DNA of 64,000 bases from Bin87 sp963692995 (GCA_963692995.1 OY843611.1:2356001-2420000), one strand, 5' to 3'. Numbered from the stretch's first letter, positions 52,318 through 61,342 are shown. Program-made: numbers and translations. Notes: generated by a model from the letters alone, not told the origin.

Positions 52318-53178
52318 ATGTCCTGGCACGAACTCTGCATCACCGTTCCTTTCGAGTACGTTGAGCCCGTGTCCTACCTGTTCGAGCGTTACGGCTACGG
52401 CCTGAGCGTGGAGACCAGGCCGGGTGAACACGCCGTGCTGCGCTCGTATCTGCCCAGCCTGTCCCGCCAGCGGTTGGCCCACATCGAGGTGGGCATCAAA
52501 CTCGCTTCCAGCGTGGCCGAGCTTGGCGAGCTGGAAATCCGGCCGTTGGACGACGACGAAGACTGGCGCAACAACTGGAAACAGCACTTCACCTTGCTGC
52601 GGGTGGGTCGCAACCTAGTGATCAAGCCGTCCTGGATCGAGTACGAAGCGCAGGATGGGGACGTGGTGGTGGACTTGGATCCGGGGCTGGCTTTCGGCAC
52701 CGGATACCACCCCACGACTTATTCGTGCCTGGAGGCGTTGGAGGAGTTGGTGCGACCGGGCTGCACCGTGCTGGACGTGGGCGCCGGATCGGGTATTTTG
52801 ACCATCGCGGCGGCAAAACTGCGGGCCGGACACATCACGGCGGTGGACATCGACGGGCACGCGGTGCGGGCGGCGCGGAGCAATTTCCGGCGCACCGGCA
52901 TCGCCGAGCAGGTCAACACCGCAACCGGCAGCATCCCCGGCCCGGCGACGCAGGGGCGCGTTTATGACCTGGCCGTGGCCAACATCAGCGCGCGGGGGAT
53001 TAGAATAGTAGCGCCGGCCATCCCGCAGTTGCTGGCCGATGACGGCGTGTTCATCGCATCGGGCATCATCGTAGAACAGCACGACGAGGCGGCTAACGCC
53101 ATCACCGGAGCCGGTTTGGTAATTGACGAAATCAGGCAGAAAGAAGACTGGCTGACGATTTTGAGCCGACAGCGTTAG
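52318..53178 (+). CDS. prmA: Ribosomal protein L11 methyltransferase
   Basis: A 286-residue SAM-dependent methyltransferase. The N-terminal ~100 residues resemble the L11-binding domain. The catalytic domain has DPGLAFGTGYHPTTYSCLEAL (read in parts), SAM motif VLDVGAGSGILTIAAAKL, and AVANISARG for the NxxA-type motif. It trimethylates ribosomal protein L11. It follows dnaJ by 78 nt. Confidence 0.93.
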   Translation: MSWHELCITVPFEYVEPVSYLFERYGYGLSVETRPGEHAVLRSYLPSLSRQRLAHIEVGIKLASSVAELGELEIRPLDDDEDWRNNWKQHFTLLRVGRNLVIKPSWIEYEAQDGDVVVDLDPGLAFGTGYHPTTYSCLEALEELVRPGCTVLDVGAGSGILTIAAAKLRAGHITAVDIDGHAVRAARSNFRRTGIAEQVNTATGSIPGPATQGRVYDLAVANISARGIRIVAPAIPQLLADDGVFIASGIIVEQHDEAANAITGAGLVIDEIRQKEDWLTILSRQR

Positions 53179-53213
53179 ACGCCGTTCACTGAACTATCAA
53201 CGCTATCTGAACT

Positions 53214-54233
53214 ATGAACGCCATCACGTTGGATCGATTTGAGCTGGTTGGGCCGCTGGGGAGCGGAGCCGATTACGACGTGCGCGCCGCCGTGGACCGG
53301 GAGACGGGACAGCCGGTGGTGCTGAAACGGCCCACGCCACAGACGGTTCGGCGACAGATGCACGGGCCGACGGAGGAACGTACCACGCGGGCCCTGGAAG
53401 CCTACGAGCGCGCCGGCCAACATTGCTCGGCAGTGTCCCGGGTCATCGGCATAACCGACGCAGCCGTCCACGACGATTACTTCGGCGATGACGTGGGCCA
53501 ACCCTACCGGGTGCGGGTGGAGGAACGCGCGTCGGGAATCCCGCTGGTGGGTGACCCCATGAGCCGCATCCTGCAGGTTCCCATCGGGTTGGGGCAAAAC
53601 CTTTTCGCACTGCATCCGTTGGCGTTGCCGGAGGGCGTCGGCTACTGGCCGGTGCAGCGGCAGCTGCTGGAAGCCCAGGAAGTGTATGCGGCGGCCGGAT
53701 ACGCCCTGCTGGACCTGGGACCGCACAACGTCTTCTATTCTCCCGGAACGGGCCGCGTCGCGCTGGTTGACGCCAGCGCGCTGGTGGGCCACGGTATCGA
53801 CCGCGCTCAAGGGAATCGGGGCCCGCAGGACATCCACGATTTTTACGTCGAGATGCTGAAGTTCTACGTCGCGCCCCTGCTGCCCCCCACCGACCCGGCC
53901 AGCTACTACGATCCCTATAACCAGCGGCCCATCATCAGCCTGGAGCAGGAGTGCGACGATTTGAGCCAGGCATTTGCGTCGGCCGGCGACGAATTGCGCG
54001 AGGCGACGACATCTTGTGTCGGCAAGGCGCGCCGGCGTGGGTACGGGTCGGTGGCGGAATTTGGGCAGGACTTGCGGGAATGTCTGAGCCTCATTACCAT
54101 TCGGAACGATCAGATGGCGGAACGGGACGCGGCGACGCTGGCCTGGCAAGGGGCGTTGCATCGCCTGACCGAAAACCACTGGACTCGCTACTTGTTTGAC
54201 GCGGACGCCGAGCTTGTCGCGGTGTCCGGCTGA
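53214..54233 (+). CDS. Protein-kinase-like protein, divergent
   Basis: A 339-residue protein with Ser/Thr-kinase-like features: Gly-rich loop LGSGADYDV (residues 15-23), Lys38 in VVLKRP, catalytic-loop-like D167-L-G-P-H-N172 matching the HRDLKPEN spacing, and Asp186 in VALVDAS at the position of DFG. The His of HRD and the FG of DFG are absent, and no activation segment is clear, so it may be a weak kinase or pseudokinase. The C-terminal third is helical. It precedes a PP2C phosphatase by 37 nt. Its partner or substrate is unknown. Confidence 0.7.
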   Translation: MNAITLDRFELVGPLGSGADYDVRAAVDRETGQPVVLKRPTPQTVRRQMHGPTEERTTRALEAYERAGQHCSAVSRVIGITDAAVHDDYFGDDVGQPYRVRVEERASGIPLVGDPMSRILQVPIGLGQNLFALHPLALPEGVGYWPVQRQLLEAQEVYAAAGYALLDLGPHNVFYSPGTGRVALVDASALVGHGIDRAQGNRGPQDIHDFYVEMLKFYVAPLLPPTDPASYYDPYNQRPIISLEQECDDLSQAFASAGDELREATTSCVGKARRRGYGSVAEFGQDLRECLSLITIRNDQMAERDAATLAWQGALHRLTENHWTRYLFDADAELVAVSG

Positions 54234-54270
54234 CCTTTGACACCCAAACCATTGTGCGGATGCAGTAATC

Positions 54271-54951
54271 ATGCTCACCAGTTCGTTGGCAATACTTCAC
54301 GACAATACCTCTCACGGGGAAGACAGCTACCTGACCCGGGATCTGGGCGATGGCAACTTCCTGGACGCGGTGCTTGACGGCGTAACCGGCCACGGCGGCG
54401 ACGAAGCCAGCGGGTCGGTGGCCGACGCGCTGAACCAGGCGGCCATCACCGGCCCGGCGGACATCGTTGCCGTCCTCGACGAGCTGAACTCCGAGTTTCA
54501 CCAGGTTGGCGGCGGACGTTTTCTGCTCACCACCGCCTCGGCAGCCCTGTATCTGAACGGCCGGCTGCACATCGTTTCGGTGGGAGATAGTCCCATATAC
54601 GTAATCCGCCCGGATGGGTTCGAGCAATACAGTGGCCGCATGGGAGGAATCATCCGTCTGGGTGTATCCAAAGCGGTGGGCGGCGAAGCCAACCTGAAGG
54701 TGTTCCAAACCGAGTTGGACCTGACGCCGGCCGACCGTCTGGTGTGTTGCACCGACGGCGTAAGCGACAACCTGCTGGGCGAAGAGCTGATGGACATAGT
54801 GCGATCGTCGGGCCACGCCGAAACGGCGTCGGAACGGGTCAAGGCCCTGGTTGACGAACATATTGAACAAGGGCGGGACATCCGGTTCCGCGGAGGCAGG
54901 TTCCGCCACGACGACGAGACGGCCATATTCCGGTTCTTCGCTGAAAGCTAA
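54271..54951 (+). CDS. PP2C-type serine/threonine phosphatase
   Basis: A 226-residue PPM-family phosphatase. Metal residues: E17-D18 in GEDSY, D36 in LDGVTGHGG, CTDGVSDNL and the C-terminal DDETAIFRF; GDSPIYVI is the central motif. It removes phosphate from Ser/Thr using Mn/Mg in the cytosol. It probably works with the kinase-like protein encoded just upstream. Confidence 0.9.
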   Translation: MLTSSLAILHDNTSHGEDSYLTRDLGDGNFLDAVLDGVTGHGGDEASGSVADALNQAAITGPADIVAVLDELNSEFHQVGGGRFLLTTASAALYLNGRLHIVSVGDSPIYVIRPDGFEQYSGRMGGIIRLGVSKAVGGEANLKVFQTELDLTPADRLVCCTDGVSDNLLGEELMDIVRSSGHAETASERVKALVDEHIEQGRDIRFRGGRFRHDDETAIFRFFAES

Positions 54952-55291
54952 TCGCATCGACTCGAACCCAAGCTCTCGTCGCTCCGCGCAAGCCGGAGTC
55001 CAGAAATGACGCGATGCAAGAATGCTAACCGCCGTCAGCAGATCCGGGCACTGGATTCCCGCTTTCGCGGGAACGACCCACCGGGACTGCGCCGGGGTAA
55101 GGGGCCGACGGACTGGATTACCGCTTTCGCGGGAACGACGCCAGGCGGATAATCTGCCGATTCTGCGCGTATGTTAGACTGTCTGGCAGACTTTTGAACG
55201 AGCGGCATCGCGGCCTCCCCTCCCCCCCGACTTTTCCGTGTCGCCAGCCGGGGGCCTTCACTGCCGGGGCCCTTCACTAAGGAGAACTCAA
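54952..55291. repeat. Spacer with REP-like palindromes upstream of ino1
   Basis: Two palindromes, CTGGATTCCCGCTTTCGCGG.. (55051-55077) and a close variant with TTACC (55112-55140), share CTTTCGCGGGAACGAC. No gene. A TAGACT near 55175-55180 may be a -10 for ino1. Confidence 0.75.
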
Positions 55292-56404
55292 TTGGGCAAG
55301 ATCAAGGTTGCCATTATCGGCGTAGGCAACTGCGCCTCTTCCCTGGTTCAAGGCATTCATAAGTACGTTGAGGCGCCCGACGACGAACCGATCCCCGGCG
55401 TGATGCACAACCGAATCGGCGAATATCGCATTGAGGATATCGAGGTGGTCGCCGCCTTTGACGTTGATCGCAACAAGGTGGGCAAAGACCTCTCCCAGGC
55501 CATCTTCACCGAGCCCAACAACACCATCAAATTCTCCGATGTGCCGCACCTGGGAGTGACGGTAGAGCGTGGCATGACCCACGATGGCATCGGGCGTTAC
55601 CTGTCCGACGTGGTGGTGAAGTCGCCCCACAGCACGTCAGACATTTCCGGCATTCTCAAAGAGCGGGAAGTGGACGTGGTCATCAACTACCTGCCGGTGG
55701 GCAGCGAGATGGCGACCAAGTGGTACGTGGAACAGATCCTGGAAGCACGCTGCGCGATGATCAACTGCATCCCCGTTTTCATCGCCCGGGAAACCTATTG
55801 GCGCAGCCGCTTTGAAGAGCGGGGGGTACCAGTCATCGGCGACGACATCAAATCCCAGGTGGGCGCCACCATCGTCCACCGGGTACTGACCCGCCTGATG
55901 GAAGACCGGGGCGCGGAGATCGACAACACCTACCAGTTGAATTTCGGCGGCAACACCGACTTCCTGAATATGCTGGAGCGCGAGCGGTTAATCTCCAAGA
56001 AAATCTCGAAGACCGGCTCCGTCACCAGCCAGATGGAAGAGGAACCGGAAGCGGACGCCATTCACATCGGCCCCAGCGACCATGTGCCGTGGCTGCAGGA
56101 CCGAAAGTGGTGCTACATTCACATCGACGGCAAGGTATTTGGCGGCGCGCCGGTGAAGCTGGAAGTGAAGCTGGAAGTTTGGGACAGCCCCAACTCGGCC
56201 GGCGTGGTGGTGGACGCCATCCGTTGCGCCAAACTGGCGCTGGACAATGGGCAGAGCGGCGCAGTTTTCGCCCCGTCAGCCTATTTCATGAAGAGCCCGC
56301 CCATCCAGTACACCGACTCCGAAGCCCACGATATGGTGGAGGCGTTCATCGCCGACCCGTCGGTGGCCAGCGTCCAGATCAAGCACCGCGACGGGAGCAG
56401 GTAG
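55292..56404 (+). CDS. ino1: Myo-inositol-1-phosphate synthase
   Basis: A 370-residue enzyme that isomerises glucose-6-phosphate to 1L-myo-inositol-1-phosphate with NAD. VAIIGVGNCASSLVQGI is the NAD motif; DVDRNKVGKDLSQAIF, NYLPVGSE, IGDDIKSQVGATIVHR and NFGGNTDFLNM are the family's active-site blocks. The length matches actinobacterial/archaeal types. The start is TTG 55292 with AAGGAG 7 nt upstream (55279-55284). It heads a cluster with a PimA-like transferase and a CDP-alcohol transferase, pointing to inositol lipids. Confidence 0.95.
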   Translation: MGKIKVAIIGVGNCASSLVQGIHKYVEAPDDEPIPGVMHNRIGEYRIEDIEVVAAFDVDRNKVGKDLSQAIFTEPNNTIKFSDVPHLGVTVERGMTHDGIGRYLSDVVVKSPHSTSDISGILKEREVDVVINYLPVGSEMATKWYVEQILEARCAMINCIPVFIARETYWRSRFEERGVPVIGDDIKSQVGATIVHRVLTRLMEDRGAEIDNTYQLNFGGNTDFLNMLERERLISKKISKTGSVTSQMEEEPEADAIHIGPSDHVPWLQDRKWCYIHIDGKVFGGAPVKLEVKLEVWDSPNSAGVVVDAIRCAKLALDNGQSGAVFAPSAYFMKSPPIQYTDSEAHDMVEAFIADPSVASVQIKHRDGSR

Positions 56405-56444
56405 CCGCGCGCCCGGCAAACACCGCCGGCAAAGGGGCCGAGCC

Positions 56445-57599
56445 ATGAAAATCGCCATGGTCTCGCCTTACGATTTCGCCTGGCCGGGCGGAGTCAACGC
56501 TCACGTCGCCCAACTCTCCGCGGAGCTGCGATCTCGAGGCCATTCGGTTCGCATCATCGCGCCGCAAACGCCGGCGCGCCCGCTGACCGCAGGTCTGGCC
56601 GAAGAGCATTTCATACCCATGGGGCGCACGGTACCGTTATCCGCCGGCGGTTCTCAAGCGCGCGTCGCGCTCTCCTGGCGGCTCTATCCGCGCGTGCGCG
56701 GGATCATGGCCCGCGAGCAGTTTGACATCGTGCACCTGCACGAGCCGCTGGCGCCGCTCCTGCCCTTGCTAGTGCTGCACCACTCCAACGCAGTGAATAT
56801 CGGCACATTTCACGCCTATTCGGACCGGCAGCGGCTCTACCGGCTGTCGCGGCCGGCGTTGCGGCGGTGGCACCGGCGTCTGCATGGGCGCATCGCGGTG
56901 TCGGCGGCGGCCCGCGCCTTCGTGGCTCCCCACTTCCCCCAGTGCGCTTACCAGGTCATACCCAACGGTATCGAATACCCCAGGTTCGCTGGCGCCAAGC
57001 CCTTTCCCCACCTCAGAGACGGCCGGAAAAACGTGCTGTTCGTAGGTCGGAAAGACCAACGTAAGGGCCTGCGTTACCTGTTGCAGGCTTTCATCCTGCT
57101 CCTGCATCAAAGGGAAAACCTGCGTCTGGTAATCGCGGGGCCCGGCGCCCCCGATCGGGAAAGCGCCGCGTCCCTGGACGAAATCGCCCGCATCGATGAC
57201 CGAGCGGTGATCAACGCCGGCACGATCACCAACGACGCCCTTCCTCGCTACTATGCCAGCGCCGACGTCTTCTGTAGTCCGGCCACCGGCGGGGAGAGTT
57301 TCGGCATCGTGCTCCTGGAGGCCATGGCCGCCGGCGCCCCGGTCGTGGCGTCTGACATCGACGGCTATCGGGACGTGGTCGCTCATGGCGAGACCGGACT
57401 GCTGGTTCCGGCGCGGGCGCCCCACGCCATCGCCGGCGCCGTCTCCCGCTTGCTTGATAACCCGGATCTGGCGCTTCGTCTATCCGAAAAGGGACGGCGC
57501 GCCGCCCAACAATACCGTTGGCAACGGGTCGCCTCCCAGGTCGAAGCCTATTACCAGCGCTGCACTGAGGAGGCCAATCGAGTTGGCATTGCCCGGTAG
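56445..57599 (+). CDS. Family 4 glycosyltransferase, PimA-like
   Basis: A 384-residue GT-B enzyme. KIAMVSPYDFAWPGGVNAHV at the N-terminus, IVHLHEPLAPLLPLLVL, VIPNGIEYPRF, VLFVGRKDQRKGLRYLL and the E-x7-E-like ESFGIVLLEAMAAGAPVVAS match phosphatidyl-myo-inositol alpha-mannosyltransferase PimA (several read in parts). With Ino1 upstream and a CDP-alcohol transferase overlapping downstream, mannosylation of phosphatidylinositol is the likely job; other acceptor lipids cannot be excluded. Confidence 0.85.
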   Translation: MKIAMVSPYDFAWPGGVNAHVAQLSAELRSRGHSVRIIAPQTPARPLTAGLAEEHFIPMGRTVPLSAGGSQARVALSWRLYPRVRGIMAREQFDIVHLHEPLAPLLPLLVLHHSNAVNIGTFHAYSDRQRLYRLSRPALRRWHRRLHGRIAVSAAARAFVAPHFPQCAYQVIPNGIEYPRFAGAKPFPHLRDGRKNVLFVGRKDQRKGLRYLLQAFILLLHQRENLRLVIAGPGAPDRESAASLDEIARIDDRAVINAGTITNDALPRYYASADVFCSPATGGESFGIVLLEAMAAGAPVVASDIDGYRDVVAHGETGLLVPARAPHAIAGAVSRLLDNPDLALRLSEKGRRAAQQYRWQRVASQVEAYYQRCTEEANRVGIAR

Positions 57600-58215
57600 A
57601 GAAGAGTTTCGAGCCGCCGTTTTGCGCTACCTGGAGATCCCCGGCGCAAAGGCTCTCAATTTCGTGGGACTTACGCCCAACAGCATCACAGTGTTCGGTT
57701 TCATCGTATGCGCGGCGGGGGCGGCGCTGGTGGCGCTGGGCTGGCCGCTGTACGGAGGGATCGTCTTTCTGGCCGGCGGGATCCTGGATCTTTTTGATGG
57801 CGCGTTGGCGCGGTTGACGGGCAAAGCGTCGCCCTTCGGCGCGTTGCTGGATTCCGTTTTCGACCGGCTGGGCGAGGCCGCACTGTTCGTGGGACTGGGC
57901 CTGTACTACCTATGGAGCGACTTGCCGGCGACGCAGTTGCTTTTGAGCATGCTGGCGGTGCTGCTGGGTCTGGTATTCTCCCAGGGCGTTTCGTACCTGC
58001 GGGCGCGTGGCGAAGGTTTGGGAGCCTTCACCCGGTCGGGGATTATGACGCGGCCGGAACGGGTGGCAATCTTGGGCGCGGGATTGATTGCGGAAGGGTT
58101 ATCGCCGGCCCCGGTAATGGTCTGGGTGCTATGGATAATCGCAGGAGTGTCGTGCTTTACGCTGTTCCAGCGGATGTTCACCATTCGAAGTATATTGGAA
58201 CGGCAAGGAGAGTAA
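57583..58215 (+). CDS. CDP-alcohol phosphatidyltransferase (phosphatidylinositol-phosphate-synthase-like)
   Basis: A 210-residue membrane enzyme with the full CDP-alcohol motif D-LF-DG-AL-AR ... G-ALL-D-SVF-D, and about six helices. It joins CDP-diacylglycerol to an alcohol; beside ino1, inositol-1-phosphate is the expected acceptor. I chose TTG 57583 with GAGGAGG 9 nt upstream, which overlaps the end of the PimA-like gene by 17 nt; TTG 57589 is an alternative. Phosphatidylglycerolphosphate synthase is the main rival function. Confidence 0.83.
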   Translation: MALPGREEFRAAVLRYLEIPGAKALNFVGLTPNSITVFGFIVCAAGAALVALGWPLYGGIVFLAGGILDLFDGALARLTGKASPFGALLDSVFDRLGEAALFVGLGLYYLWSDLPATQLLLSMLAVLLGLVFSQGVSYLRARGEGLGAFTRSGIMTRPERVAILGAGLIAEGLSPAPVMVWVLWIIAGVSCFTLFQRMFTIRSILERQGE

Positions 58216-58220
58216 CCCCC

Positions 58221-58934
58221 ATGGTTGCAAAGCCAATTGCTGAAACGCCGCAGCTGCTGCTGGAATCGATGTGGGTGGACGGGGAGACGGAAACGTCCCC
58301 GCTAGTCTTGGATTTTCGTCCGGCGCTGGATCTGATGGCTCAACTGGAGTACTCAGCGCGGGATATTGACCGTTGGTTCATCGAGTTCAACCACGCCAAT
58401 AGCAACTTGGTGGGCAAACTGGAACTTGATGCGCAAGGAGCGCTTCTGATAACGCCCATGTTGCGGGAAGCCGGGTCTGGCGACGAAATGGCTACGCTGG
58501 TCAGTTTGGCGAATTGGGCCGAAGGCTACGGCGGAGACGCCCATGGTTCTCGATTGGGGATGCGGATGCCCAACGGGCAGATTTATGCGCCTGACGCCGC
58601 TTGGATTTCGCCAGAGCAGCAGGCCAACCGTCCACCGCCCTACCCGGCGCCGGATGATTGGCTGCTGCCCTTCTGTCCCGCCTTTGTTGTCGAGGTGCGT
58701 TCGCGCAGCGACCGGCTCGCGCCGCTGCAACGGAAAATGGCGGATTATATCGCCAACGGCGCCCGGCTCGGCTGGTTGATCGACCCCTTCCGGAGGCAAG
58801 TTCACGTCTATCTACCCGGACGAGAACCTTTGGTTCTGGAGGACCCGGAGGTTGTCAGCGGCGAGCCGGTTTTGCCGGGGTTTGTGTTTGAAGTTCGGCA
58901 ACGGATTTTTGATCGGGATGGCGTTGAGCGATAG
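58221..58934 (+). CDS. Uma2 family endonuclease-like protein
   Basis: A 237-residue Uma2 (DUF820) protein with the PD-(D/E)XK fold: YAPDAAWIS for the Asp, FVVEVRSRSDRL for the E-x-R/K, YIANGARLGWLIDP. The family is widespread in cyanobacteria and Chloroflexota, and its role is not established. AAGGAG at 58205-58210 precedes ATG 58221, five bases after the CDP-alcohol transferase stop. Confidence 0.85.
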   Translation: MVAKPIAETPQLLLESMWVDGETETSPLVLDFRPALDLMAQLEYSARDIDRWFIEFNHANSNLVGKLELDAQGALLITPMLREAGSGDEMATLVSLANWAEGYGGDAHGSRLGMRMPNGQIYAPDAAWISPEQQANRPPPYPAPDDWLLPFCPAFVVEVRSRSDRLAPLQRKMADYIANGARLGWLIDPFRRQVHVYLPGREPLVLEDPEVVSGEPVLPGFVFEVRQRIFDRDGVER

Positions 58935-58938
58935 CGAC

Positions 58939-58992
58939 AAATCGCATGGTAACTCTAAATCGCATGGTAACGCCAAATCGCGTGGTAAGATG
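58939..58992. repeat. Three 18-bp tandem repeats
   Basis: AAATCGCATGGTAACTCT, AAATCGCATGGTAACGCC and AAATCGCGTGGTAAGATG follow one another directly after the Uma2 stop and before the hydrolase SD site. Confidence 0.92.
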
Positions 58993-59024
58993 GCGGGCAG
59001 GTTTAGCGTTAGGAGGTTGTCAAG

Positions 59025-59927
59025 ATGGCGTCACATTCCATGGGTCTGTCGCTGCACGACGCGGCGCGACAGATGGGAGTTCCCTTCACGGTGGCAAACG
59101 AACCGGCGGACCGCTTTATTGAGGTCAACGGCTTGAAGTTCCACTACCTGGAATGGGGCAAGCCCGAATTGCCAACCATAATGATGCTGCACGGAATTCA
59201 GCAGCAGGCGCACAGCTGGGACTTCATCAGCTTGCCGCTGTCGGTGGACTACCGTGTGATCGCCATGGACCAGCGCGGGCACGGCGACAGCGACTGGGCG
59301 CCGGATGGCGACTACTCAACCGACGCATACGTCGCAGACGTAGAAGCGGTGGTCGGCGCCTTTGGCCTGAAAGGTTTTCACCTGATCGGCCACTCCATGG
59401 GTGGACGCAACAGCCTGGCCTGGGCATCGCGCCGACCCGGAACCTTGAAATCCCTGACCATCGTGGACACCGGCCCGGAAACGCAGCGCCGGGGCTCCAG
59501 CCGTATCCAGCAGTTCCGGGAGCTTCCCGACGAATTGGACACGCTGGAAGAGTTCGCCCAGCGCGTTATGGAATACACCGGGCGCAGCCGGGAGCAGACG
59601 CTGGGCGCCTTGAAGTACAGCATCCGACAACGGGACGACGGGAAGTGGACTTGGAAATACGATAAGGTGATACGCACTCAGGGCTTTCGGGCGCCGGCCT
59701 GGACACCGGAACAACTGTGGGAAGGCTGGCACAAGATAGACTGCCCGGCCCTGGTGGTGCGCGGTGAACGCAGCGACATTTTCGCCGACGCAACGATGCA
59801 GCGCATGGCGGAGGAACATCACGACTGCACCACGGTAACGGTCGCCAACGCCGGCCACCTGGTGCAGGGGGACAACCCGCCGGACTTCCTGGCCGCGGTG
59901 CAGGGGTTGCTGAAAAGGTTCAAATAA
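59025..59927 (+). CDS. Alpha/beta hydrolase
   Basis: A 300-residue alpha/beta-hydrolase. Oxyanion loop HGIQQQAHSWD, nucleophile GHSMGG, acid Asp in RGERSDIFAD and His in NAGHLVQGD. It hydrolyses an ester, amide or C-C bond; the substrate is unknown. AGGAGG at 59011-59016 lies 8 nt before the ATG. Downstream is a perfect 15-bp tandem duplication. Confidence 0.92.
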   Translation: MASHSMGLSLHDAARQMGVPFTVANEPADRFIEVNGLKFHYLEWGKPELPTIMMLHGIQQQAHSWDFISLPLSVDYRVIAMDQRGHGDSDWAPDGDYSTDAYVADVEAVVGAFGLKGFHLIGHSMGGRNSLAWASRRPGTLKSLTIVDTGPETQRRGSSRIQQFRELPDELDTLEEFAQRVMEYTGRSREQTLGALKYSIRQRDDGKWTWKYDKVIRTQGFRAPAWTPEQLWEGWHKIDCPALVVRGERSDIFADATMQRMAEEHHDCTTVTVANAGHLVQGDNPPDFLAAVQGLLKRFK

Positions 59928-59939
59928 CCTGCGTGCCAT

Positions 59940-59969
59940 TTCAAGGCTGCCCGGTTCAAGGCTGCCCGG
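59940..59969. repeat. Perfect 15-bp tandem duplication
   Basis: TTCAAGGCTGCCCGG occurs twice in the spacer between convergent genes. Confidence 0.92.
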
Positions 59970-60023
59970 TTGTTTTCAATATACTTTGGGCGACCACGCC
60001 GGTGGCAGTGGGTTGCCGGCGGT

Positions 60024-61280
60024 TCAGAAGCCTAGCACGCGGGGCAGCAGTTCGCCCAGCGCATAGCCTAACGCGGCGGATGCGGCGCCGATGCCCAGTA
60101 TCTCCAAGCCCTGGAGGATGGGCGATTTGCGCACCAGGCGGCCTTTGACCAGTCCCAGAGCGAAAAGACCGGTCAATGACAGGCCAACCGACAGACCAAT
60201 GGCGGCCGAGCCGACGGCCAGAAACAGAAACGGGATTATGGGGATGATGGCCGAAGCGCCGAAGGACACGCACATCACAGCGGCGTCCTTGAGGGGGCTG
60301 CCGCCAAAGTCGGGGCTGATGCCCAGCTTCTTTTCCAGCAACGTATTCAGCCACAGCGTTTCGTTGCCGGCGATGTTGTTGGCGAGGTGAACGGCATCGT
60401 CGTAAGTGTTCCCCTCGCGCTGGAAGAGGATGACCAGTTCAGCCAGCTCCTCGGCGGGTTTTTCTTCCAGGCCGCGGATCTCGCGGGCAATCATGGCCTC
60501 GCGCACGTCTTCTTCGGCGCGAGAGCCCAGGTAGGCGCCGGCGGCCATGCTGATCATGCCGGCAGTCGCAGCAGCCAGCCCGGCCACCAGAACGGTGCCG
60601 GTATTGCCCACGGCTATGGCGACCGACGTGGTGAGGGCTACGGTGCTGATGATCCCGTCCTGGGCTCCGAATACCACCTCTCTCAAGCGGCCCAGGTTGG
60701 CGACGTGGAACGGCTCCCGGTCCAGCGCTCGCGCCGCAGCCAGGTAGGTTTCCAGGTCAAGGGGCAGCACCGGGGCTTCCCCGGATGTCGTGGCAAGAAA
60801 ATCCCCCGCGGGCAACGCCGGAGGCTCGTGAGGCGGCCGGATCACCGCTGCCGCGTCACCACCGGAACCGCCCATCTGCATACGGGATAGCGCGTCGGAG
60901 AAGGCTATCTGGTGCGCCCTTTCCTGCTCCATTGCCAGCGTGAAGGCCGCCACCGCCTCTTGATGGCCCTCGGCCATGGCGTCGCCGATCATGCGCGGGT
61001 AGGTACGGGTGTATTCCCGGGTTTCGCCGGCGATGACGTTTCCCAAGTTAACGGCGGTGTTGTCAATGGAGCCGGCAACAGTCAGGTAGCTGATGCCGTG
61101 TAACGTCTCCGCCCGGGCGACTTCCTCAAAAACCTCGGCGACCTCCGGGTGTCCTTCCTCACGGGCCTTTGCAGCGTATGCGGTGTAGGTGAGGTGAGCA
61201 ATGGCTTCGGCGACGATAGCCTGCCAAAGATTGCGGTCGGTGGCGGACATTGCCGGGGGTGTGGGTGAGGAATCGGACAT
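60024..61280 (-). CDS. Ferritin-like/VIT1 fusion (MbfA-like iron transporter)
   Basis: A 418-residue fusion. Residues 1-150 form a rubrerythrin-like helical domain with Glu and ExxH pairs (AEAIAHLTY, EEVARAETLHG, MEQERAHQ). Residues 190-418 are the VIT1/CCC1 membrane domain (LREVVFGAQDGIISTVALTTSVA read in parts), with five helices. Membrane-bound ferritin A exports iron in Agrobacterium and Bradyrhizobium; the same role or manganese export is likely. GGAGGG lies before ATG 61280; an earlier in-frame ATG lacks an SD. Confidence 0.88.
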   Translation of the reverse strand: MSDSSPTPPAMSATDRNLWQAIVAEAIAHLTYTAYAAKAREEGHPEVAEVFEEVARAETLHGISYLTVAGSIDNTAVNLGNVIAGETREYTRTYPRMIGDAMAEGHQEAVAAFTLAMEQERAHQIAFSDALSRMQMGGSGGDAAAVIRPPHEPPALPAGDFLATTSGEAPVLPLDLETYLAAARALDREPFHVANLGRLREVVFGAQDGIISTVALTTSVAIAVGNTGTVLVAGLAAATAGMISMAAGAYLGSRAEEDVREAMIAREIRGLEEKPAEELAELVILFQREGNTYDDAVHLANNIAGNETLWLNTLLEKKLGISPDFGGSPLKDAAVMCVSFGASAIIPIIPFLFLAVGSAAIGLSVGLSLTGLFALGLVKGRLVRKSPILQGLEILGIGAASAALGYALGELLPRVLGF

Positions 61281-61312
61281 AAATCCCTCCACTGAGTTAT
61301 TTGGTGAGATGA

Positions 61313-61342
61313 GTAGGGGCGACGCCATGGCATCGCCCCTGC
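61313..61342. repeat. Palindrome of the GTAGGGGCG family
   Basis: GTAGGGGCGACGCC faces GGCATCGCCCCTGC around AT, with one mismatch and one wobble. Located upstream of the MbfA-like gene. Confidence 0.8.

Noticed and set aside
58939..59024. Coding repeat (KSHGN-like peptide) upstream of the hydrolase
   Set aside because: No start or SD for it, and the following frame is out of phase with the hydrolase.
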